NCBI GenBank assembly: GCA_964546765.1
Contig: CAZJKV010000081.1
Span: 1-9,707, forward strand
Length of the DNA: 9,707 nt
Direction of reading: 5' to 3'
DNA from: JAITWN01 sp964546765
GTDB taxonomy: Bacteria > Pseudomonadota > Gammaproteobacteria > SZUA-140
The position numbers and the translations under genes are program-made. The stretch's first letter is position 1, and the number at the start of each line of letters is the position of its first letter. This document shows positions 5,482 to 9,707 of this stretch, in pieces. The notes below the pieces were generated by a model. It was not told where the DNA came from, ran no database searches, and worked only from the letters and a program-made list of their open reading frames with translations.

Positions 5482-6885
5482 ATGTCGCCATTTCGTAAGA
5501 TCCGGGCGGGGACAGGTGCGAGCCTGGCGCTGATGATCCTGCTGTCACTGCTCGCCGCTCCCTCAGGCGCGAACGATATCACGACGCGCGAGTATCGTCT
5601 CGACAACGGCCTCAAGCTGATCGTCAGGCAGGATCGTCGCGCGCCGGTCGTCGTGTCGCAGGTCTGGTACAAGGTCGGCAGCAGCTACGAACACGACGGG
5701 ATCACCGGCATCTCGCACGCCCTCGAGCACATGATGTTCAAGGGCACGAAGAAACACCCGCCCGGTGAGTTCTCGCGCATCATCAGCGATCACGGCGGCC
5801 GCGAAAACGCGTTCACCGGCCGCGATTACACCGCCTATTTCCAGCAGCTCGAACAGAGCCGGCTGCCGGTCAGCTTCGAACTCGAGGCCGACCGGATGCG
5901 AAATCTCACGCTGCCCGGGGACGAATTCCTGAAGGAGATCGAGGTCGTCAAGGAAGAACGCCGCCTGCGCACCGAGGACAACCCGCAGGCGCTGACCTAC
6001 GAGCAGATGAGCGCCGCGGCATTCACGGCAGGACCCTACCGCCAACCCGTGATCGGGTGGATGAACGATCTTGAAAACATGACCGTCGCCGACCTTGGTG
6101 ACTGGTACCGGAAATGGTATGTCCCGAACAACGCAACCCTGGTCGTGGTCGGCGACGTCGAACCGGATGAGGTCCATCGGCTCGCGAAAAAGCATTTCGG
6201 GCGCGTGAAGCGCGGCGAGGTGCCGATGCTGAAGCCGCGGATCGAGCCGGAGCAGCGCGGCGAACGCCGTATCACGGTACGGGCGCCGGCGCGGCTGCCC
6301 TACCTGCTGATGGGCTACAAGGCGCCGTCGCTGCGCACCGCCGGAATCGACTGGGAACCCTATGCGCTCGAGGTCCTCGCAGGGATACTCGACGGCGGCG
6401 AAAGCGCGCGGCTCCCGCGCCACCTGATTCGTGAACACCGCATCGCGGCCGGCGCGAGCGCCGGTTACAACCTGCTTTCGCGCATGGAAGACCTGTTCGT
6501 ACTGAGCGGGACACCGGCCCAGGACCGGGACGTTGCAGCGCTCGAGGACGCGCTGCGGGAGCAGATCGAACGCCTGCGGGAGGAACCGGTTACGCCGGGC
6601 GAACTCGAGCGCGTCAAGGCCCAGGTCGTCGCCGAAAACGTCTACCAGCGTGACTCGATCTTCTACCAGGCGATGGTGATCGGGATCCTCGAGACCGTCG
6701 GCCTCGACTGGCGTATCGCCGATGACTACGTAGAACGCATCGAGGCCGTCACCGCCGGGCAGGTACGCGAGGTCGCGCGCAAGTACCTCGTCGATGAACG
6801 CCTGACCGTCGCGATCCTGGAGCCGCTGCCGATCGAAGCGACGCCCGCCCCGCCGCCGGCCGACGGCGGCCGCCATCTGCACTGA
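5482..6885 (+). CDS. Secreted M16B zinc metallopeptidase, catalytic subunit
   Basis: An inverzincin-type peptidase probably acting in the periplasm, where M16 enzymes degrade or trim peptides and small unfolded proteins. Residues 1-30 form a signal peptide (basic FRKIR, hydrophobic LALMILLSLLA, cleavage near PSGA-ND). The first M16 domain carries HALEH (79-83), the inverted HxxEH site with Glu82 as catalytic base, and VVKEER with Glu159 exactly 76 residues after His83 as third zinc ligand, so the site looks active. The second domain (about 265-455) has GGESARLPRHLIREHRIAAG, in which the position of the substrate-binding Tyr of the Arg/Tyr pair is Gly324, so substrate binding is probably supplied by a partner. 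The following gene encodes that partner two bases later. The start is preceded by AGGA six bases away. Length 467 is typical. The physiological substrate cannot be told from sequence. Confidence 0.93.
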   Translation: MSPFRKIRAGTGASLALMILLSLLAAPSGANDITTREYRLDNGLKLIVRQDRRAPVVVSQVWYKVGSSYEHDGITGISHALEHMMFKGTKKHPPGEFSRIISDHGGRENAFTGRDYTAYFQQLEQSRLPVSFELEADRMRNLTLPGDEFLKEIEVVKEERRLRTEDNPQALTYEQMSAAAFTAGPYRQPVIGWMNDLENMTVADLGDWYRKWYVPNNATLVVVGDVEPDEVHRLAKKHFGRVKRGEVPMLKPRIEPEQRGERRITVRAPARLPYLLMGYKAPSLRTAGIDWEPYALEVLAGILDGGESARLPRHLIREHRIAAGASAGYNLLSRMEDLFVLSGTPAQDRDVAALEDALREQIERLREEPVTPGELERVKAQVVAENVYQRDSIFYQAMVIGILETVGLDWRIADDYVERIEAVTAGQVREVARKYLVDERLTVAILEPLPIEATPAPPPADGGRHLH

Positions 6886-6887
6886 CA

Positions 6888-8258
6888 ATGACGGGGAACC
6901 GGATGCCTGACCTGATCCTGACTGACCCGAAACCGCGCAGCGGCACGTCCCGCCTCGCCGGCACGATCCTCGCGATGCTGTACTTCCTGCTGCCGGGCGC
7001 GGCCCACAGCGCGCAGATAGAGATCCAGCACTGGGAGACCGGTAACGGCGCGCGGGTCTATTTCGTGCCGGCAATGGACCTGCCGATGGTCGATGTCCAG
7101 GTCGTGTTTGACGCCGGCAGCGCGCGCGACGGCGACCGCCCGGGCGTCGCGCAACTGACCAGCCGCCTGCTCGACAGCGGCGCCGGCGATCTCGACGCCG
7201 ACGCGATCGCCGATGGCTTCGAGGGACTCGGCGCCCGCTTCGGCACCGAGTCCCATCGCGACATGGCGATCGTCACGCTGCGCAGCCTGAGCGACTCAAA
7301 CTACCTCGATCCGGCAATCGACACGCTCGCGCTGATCCTGAGCGCCCCGACCTTCCCGGAAGACGCCCTCGAACGCGAACGCGGCCGCCTGCTGACTGCA
7401 TTGCAGCGCGAGGAGCAGTCTCCCGGCAGCCTCGCGACGAATGCATTTTTTCGCGCGGTCTACCGCGACCACCCCTATGCGTCGCATCCGCTCGGCACGC
7501 CCGAGTCGCTCGCCGTCCTCACCCGCGCCCAGGCCGAAGCGCATCACCGGCAGTACTATGTCGCGCGCAACGCCGTGATCGCGCTGGTCGGGGCACTGGA
7601 TCGCGCCGCGGCCGAGGCCCTGGCCGAACGGCTGGTCGGTGCGCTCCCGTCCGGGGACGCGGCGCCGGGACTGCCGCCCGTGCCGAAGACAAACGAACCG
7701 CAACGAATTCATATCGAATTCCCGTCGAGCCAGACCCACGTCCTTGCGGGGCAGACCGGCCTGCAGCGCCGGGACGAAGACTATTTCCCGCTCTACGTCG
7801 GCAACCACATCCTCGGCGGCAGCGGGCTCGTATCGCGGATCAGCGACGAGATCCGCGACAAGCGCGGCCTCGCCTACAGCGCCTACAGCTATTTCTCGCC
7901 GATGCGCGCGCCCGGACCATACCAGCTCGGCCTGCAGACCCAAAACGAGCAGGTCGAGACCGCGATCGAGGTCCTGTTCAGGACTGTCGCTGACTTCATC
8001 GAGAGCGGGCCGACGGCCAAGGAACTGACTGCCGCGGTCAGAAATATCACCGGCGGATTTCCGCTGCGTATCGCGAGCAACCGCGACATCGCCGGCAATC
8101 TCGCGGTGATCGGCTTCTACGGCCTGCCCCTCGACTATCTCGACCGCTTCAACGAGCAGGTCGAGGCGGTATCGCGCGACAGCATCCGCGACGCCTTCCG
8201 GCGCCGCGTCGATCCCGACCAAATGATCACGGTGACGGTTGGGCGCAGCGCGCAATAA
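6888..8258 (+). CDS. Secreted M16 peptidase-like subunit, no zinc site, substrate-binding partner
   Basis: The non-catalytic half of an M16B heterodimer. An N-terminal hydrophobic stretch (about residues 23-42, LAGTILAMLYFLLPGAAHSA, cleavage near HSA-Q) marks it for export. Where HxxEH should be, it reads GVAQLTSRLLDSG (86-98), so zinc and the catalytic Glu are lost. The second domain keeps GGSGLVSRISDEIRDKRGLA then Tyr330; Arg323 and Tyr330, seven apart, are the Arg/Tyr pair that holds substrate. This complements the preceding subunit exactly, as in mitochondrial processing peptidase-like bacterial pairs. The ATG at 6888 has no visible ribosome site; the ATG at 6903, preceded by GGGGA at 6893-6897, may be the true start and would remove five residues, leaving the signal peptide unharmed. 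The 3' end overlaps the rsmD start by 20 bases. Confidence 0.92.
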   Translation: MTGNRMPDLILTDPKPRSGTSRLAGTILAMLYFLLPGAAHSAQIEIQHWETGNGARVYFVPAMDLPMVDVQVVFDAGSARDGDRPGVAQLTSRLLDSGAGDLDADAIADGFEGLGARFGTESHRDMAIVTLRSLSDSNYLDPAIDTLALILSAPTFPEDALERERGRLLTALQREEQSPGSLATNAFFRAVYRDHPYASHPLGTPESLAVLTRAQAEAHHRQYYVARNAVIALVGALDRAAAEALAERLVGALPSGDAAPGLPPVPKTNEPQRIHIEFPSSQTHVLAGQTGLQRRDEDYFPLYVGNHILGGSGLVSRISDEIRDKRGLAYSAYSYFSPMRAPGPYQLGLQTQNEQVETAIEVLFRTVADFIESGPTAKELTAAVRNITGGFPLRIASNRDIAGNLAVIGFYGLPLDYLDRFNEQVEAVSRDSIRDAFRRRVDPDQMITVTVGRSAQ

Positions 8259-8820
8259 ACCGGGTCAGCTGCGCATCATCGGCGGCGCGTGGCGCAGCCG
8301 CCGCATCGCCTTCGCCGCCGAAACCGGCGTCAGGCCGACGCCCGACCGCATCCGGGAGACACTGTTCAACTGGCTGAGAGAAGTCGTACCGGGCGCGCGC
8401 TGTCTAGACCTGTTCGCCGGCAGCGGGGCGCTCGGCTTCGAGGCGCTGTCCCGCGATGCGGTGTCGGTCGTGTTCGTCGACGAGGACATCCGTGTCGTTC
8501 AGCAACTGCAGCATAACATCACGCTGCTCGGGGCGGACCGGGGCAAGGTGGCCTGGTCCGACGCCTTCGCATATCTCGCGTCCTGCGCGGACGGCCCGTT
8601 CGACATCGTGTTTCTCGACCCCCCGTTCCGTGACCGCATCCTCGGCGAATGCGCCGCGCGGCTCGAACGACATCGCCTGCTTGGCCCGACCGCGTGGATC
8701 TACATGGAGTCGGACCGGCACGACCCCTTGCCTGAATTGCCGGACAACTGGCAGGTATATCGCGAACAGGGCGCGGGCCAGGTCGCCTGCCGGCTGTGCC
8801 GGCGCGATCCGGGTTCGTGA
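8239..8820 (+). CDS. rsmD: 16S rRNA (guanine966-N2)-methyltransferase RsmD
   Basis: RsmD uses S-adenosylmethionine to methylate N2 of G966 in 16S rRNA during assembly of the small subunit. The 193 residues (E. coli 198) show QLRIIGGAWRSRRI (10-23), RPTPDRIRETLFNWL (32-46), the SAM motif DLFAGSGALGFEALSR (57-72), FVDED (79-83, ribose contact), the catalytic FLDPPF (125-130) and the C-terminal GAGQVACRL (178-186). The start is a TTG inside the end of the preceding gene. It is the first start codon after an in-frame TGA at 8233-8235, and there is no ATG before the conserved IIGG, so the TTG is well supported. The 20-base overlap suggests translational coupling. Nothing unusual in the active site. 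Confidence 0.95.
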   Translation: MGAARNKPGQLRIIGGAWRSRRIAFAAETGVRPTPDRIRETLFNWLREVVPGARCLDLFAGSGALGFEALSRDAVSVVFVDEDIRVVQQLQHNITLLGADRGKVAWSDAFAYLASCADGPFDIVFLDPPFRDRILGECAARLERHRLLGPTAWIYMESDRHDPLPELPDNWQVYREQGAGQVACRLCRRDPGS

Positions 8821-8839
8821 ACACGGTATACTGTGCAAC

Positions 8840-9319
8840 ATGAAACTGACCGCTATCTATCCCGGTACTTTCGACCCGATCACCCACGGTCACAGCGACC
8901 TCGTCGACCGGGCCGCGCGCCTGTTCGACCAAGTCATCGTCGCGATCGCCGCCAACCCGGGTAAGCGCCCGACCTTCACGATCGACGAACGCATCGCGAT
9001 GGCGCGGCTCGCGCTTGCGGACATCGACAGCGTCGAGGTCTGCGGCTTTGACAAGCTGCTGGTCGATTTTGCGCGCGAGCGCGGGGCCGAGGTCATCGTA
9101 CGCGGGCTGCGCGCGGTCTCTGACTTCGAATACGAGTTCCAGCTCGCGGGCATGAACCGCCGCCTCGCGCCGGACATCGAGACGCTGTACCTGATGCCGG
9201 CGGACCAGTACGGCTACATCTCGGCGAGCCTGGTCAAGGAGATCGCCGGTCACGGCGGAGACGTCTCCGGGTTCGTACACCCCGCAGTCATGACCGCGAT
9301 GAAAGACAAGCAGCTGTGA
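8840..9319 (+). CDS. coaD: Phosphopantetheine adenylyltransferase CoaD
   Basis: CoaD transfers AMP from ATP to 4'-phosphopantetheine, giving dephospho-coenzyme A, the next to last step of coenzyme A synthesis. At 159 residues it is the same length as the E. coli enzyme. Motifs: YPGTFDPITHGH (7-18) with the nucleotidyltransferase T/HxGH site ending at His18, the conserved Lys42 in NPGKRPTF, VRGLRAVSDFEYEFQLAGMN (87-106) and ISASLVKEIAGHGGDVSGFV (127-146). The frame stays open far upstream through rsmD, but the family N-terminus starts exactly at the ATG at 8840, 19 bases after the rsmD stop. No real Shine-Dalgarno precedes it, and a TATACT at 8827-8832 stands close in front. Bacterial CoaD is a cytoplasmic hexamer and essential where studied. 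Confidence 0.97.
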   Translation: MKLTAIYPGTFDPITHGHSDLVDRAARLFDQVIVAIAANPGKRPTFTIDERIAMARLALADIDSVEVCGFDKLLVDFARERGAEVIVRGLRAVSDFEYEFQLAGMNRRLAPDIETLYLMPADQYGYISASLVKEIAGHGGDVSGFVHPAVMTAMKDKQL

Positions 9320-9331
9320 GGTAGTCACTTC

Positions 9332-9586
9332 ATGTCGCTGATCATCACCGATGAATGCATCAACTGCGACGTCTGCGAGCCCGAGTGCCCGAACGGCGCG
9401 ATCACGCAGGGTCCCGAGATCTATGTCATCGACCCGAACCTGTGCACCGAGTGCGTCGGCCACTTCGACAAGCCGCAGTGCGTCGAGGTCTGCCCGGTCG
9501 ACTGCATTCCCAAGGACCCCGACAACGTCGAGACCGAGGAAGAGCTGCACCGGAAATACCTCCAACTCACCGGTCAGGATGGCTGA
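9332..9586 (+). CDS. Alvin-type (YfhL family) 2[4Fe-4S] ferredoxin
   Basis: A small cytoplasmic electron carrier with two [4Fe-4S] clusters. The 84 residues contain nine cysteines: Cys9, 12, 15 and 19 in CINCDVCEPEC, then Cys38 and Cys41, an eight-residue insertion (VGHFDKPQ), Cys50, Cys54 and Cys58. The CxxC-x8-CxxxC pattern and a helical tail after the second cluster (ETEEELHRKYLQL) are the hallmarks of the Allochromatium vinosum ferredoxin and E. coli YfhL group, which has very low redox potentials. By family rule one cluster uses Cys9, 12, 15 and 54, the other Cys19, 38, 41 and 50, leaving Cys58 free. The start is preceded by GAGG at 9318-9321, ten bases away. The gene follows coaD by 12 bases, a common neighbourhood; its redox partner is not evident here. 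Confidence 0.95.
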   Translation: MSLIITDECINCDVCEPECPNGAITQGPEIYVIDPNLCTECVGHFDKPQCVEVCPVDCIPKDPDNVETEEELHRKYLQLTGQDG

Positions 9587-9698
9587 GCGCCCGCGTCCGG
9601 CCGCGGCGCTCGCCGCCGCGCTGCTGTTCATCCTGCTGTTCGCCCCGCTGCTTGCCCGGGGCGGCGCGGCGGATAGGCGTCAGCGAGGCCCGGGGTGA
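9579..9698 (+). CDS. Short ORF with a signal-peptide or single-helix sequence; reading frame uncertain
   Basis: The ATG at 9579 overlaps the last eight bases of the ferredoxin gene and has AGG just before it. It gives MAERPRPAAA, a strong hydrophobic run (about residues 8-27, ALAAALLFILLFAPLLARGG) and then a basic tail RRQRGPG, ending at TGA 9696-9698: 39 residues. It looks like the N-terminus of an exported protein more than a complete gene. The +1 frame after about 9661 reads AARRIGVSEARGEYI and stays open to the window end, so one extra base, for example in the GGGG at 9658-9661, could have broken a longer gene. Alternatively it is a real small membrane protein whose stop overlaps a GTG start at 9695 (GTGA). 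I do not recognise the product. In related genomes a gamma-glutamyltransferase gene can follow this ferredoxin, but the residues seen do not confirm that. Confidence 0.35.
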   Translation: MAERPRPAAALAAALLFILLFAPLLARGGAADRRQRGPG

Positions 9699-9707
9699 GT
9701 ACATCGC

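Noticed and set aside
5563..7074. 503-codon open frame on the minus strand, opposite the catalytic M16 gene
   Set aside because: Arg/Asp-rich translation with no recognisable motif, mirroring a well-supported peptidase gene; long antisense frames are expected in GC-rich codon usage.
7703..7723. Repeated GAATTC within the second M16 gene as a possible insertion scar
   Set aside because: Two six-base sites in an unbroken, conserved reading frame; no flanking duplication or frame disturbance.
7296..8255. 319-codon minus-strand frame opposite the second M16 gene
   Set aside because: Antisense shadow; no family features and no ribosome site or spacing consistent with neighbours.
8456..9319. Long version of coaD starting inside rsmD
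   Set aside because: The extra N-terminal residues are the out-of-frame reading of rsmD; the CoaD family N-terminus begins exactly at 8840.
8519..9631. 370-codon minus-strand frame across rsmD, coaD and the ferredoxin
   Set aside because: Runs antisense through three confidently identified genes; low-complexity composition.
1..9707. Defence island, prophage, CRISPR, toxin-antitoxin or secondary-metabolite system
   Set aside because: Every large frame is accounted for by housekeeping genes; no repeats with spacers, integrases, transposases or tRNA-associated att sites were seen.

Overview
The window looks like a piece of the chromosome of a high-GC gammaproteobacterium, perhaps a relative of the Chromatiales, Ectothiorhodospiraceae or pseudomonads. 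The protein sequences and gene order support this: RpoH is the same length as the E. coli protein and carries the RpoH box, the block ftsY-ftsE-ftsX-rpoH is present, and the chain of two M16 peptidases, rsmD, coaD and an Alvin-type ferredoxin follows an order I recall from Pseudomonas and its relatives. No mobile element, CRISPR array, tRNA or rRNA was seen. Almost everything is housekeeping.

Layout. (1) Bases 1-112 read on the minus strand as the first membrane helix of a cytochrome c oxidase subunit II-like protein. At about 104-115 this runs head-on into the middle of bioC on the plus strand, which looks like a chimeric or rearranged junction. (2) 104-1431, plus: the 3' part of bioC, then intact bioD joined by an ATGA overlap (biotin synthesis). 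(3) 1432-1540: convergent gap with a strong GC hairpin that serves rpoH and perhaps bioD. (4) 1541-5367, minus: ftsY, ftsE, ftsX and rpoH (signal recognition particle receptor, divisome ABC complex, heat-shock sigma factor). (5) 5368-5481: divergent promoter region. (6) 5482-9586, plus: a tight run of two secreted M16 peptidase subunits, rsmD, coaD and a 2[4Fe-4S] ferredoxin. (7) 9579-9707: the start of a signal-peptide-like or one-helix ORF, with an ambiguous reading frame at the right edge.

The most interesting part is the 204-base control region of rpoH. It holds a nearly perfect CIRCE operator (9/9 and 8/9 half-sites, exact 9-base spacer), the binding site of the heat-shock repressor HrcA. 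The operator overlaps an extended -10 promoter, and a sigma-E-like promoter also reads into it. The leader then holds a 12-base tandem repeat whose CCUU(U) cores can pair with the rpoH Shine-Dalgarno AAAGGA. Together these suggest that HrcA represses the heat-shock sigma factor itself, possibly with an RNA-level thermosensor as a second layer. The two M16 subunits are also a neat complementary pair: one has the zinc site, the other has only the Arg/Tyr substrate-binding pair.
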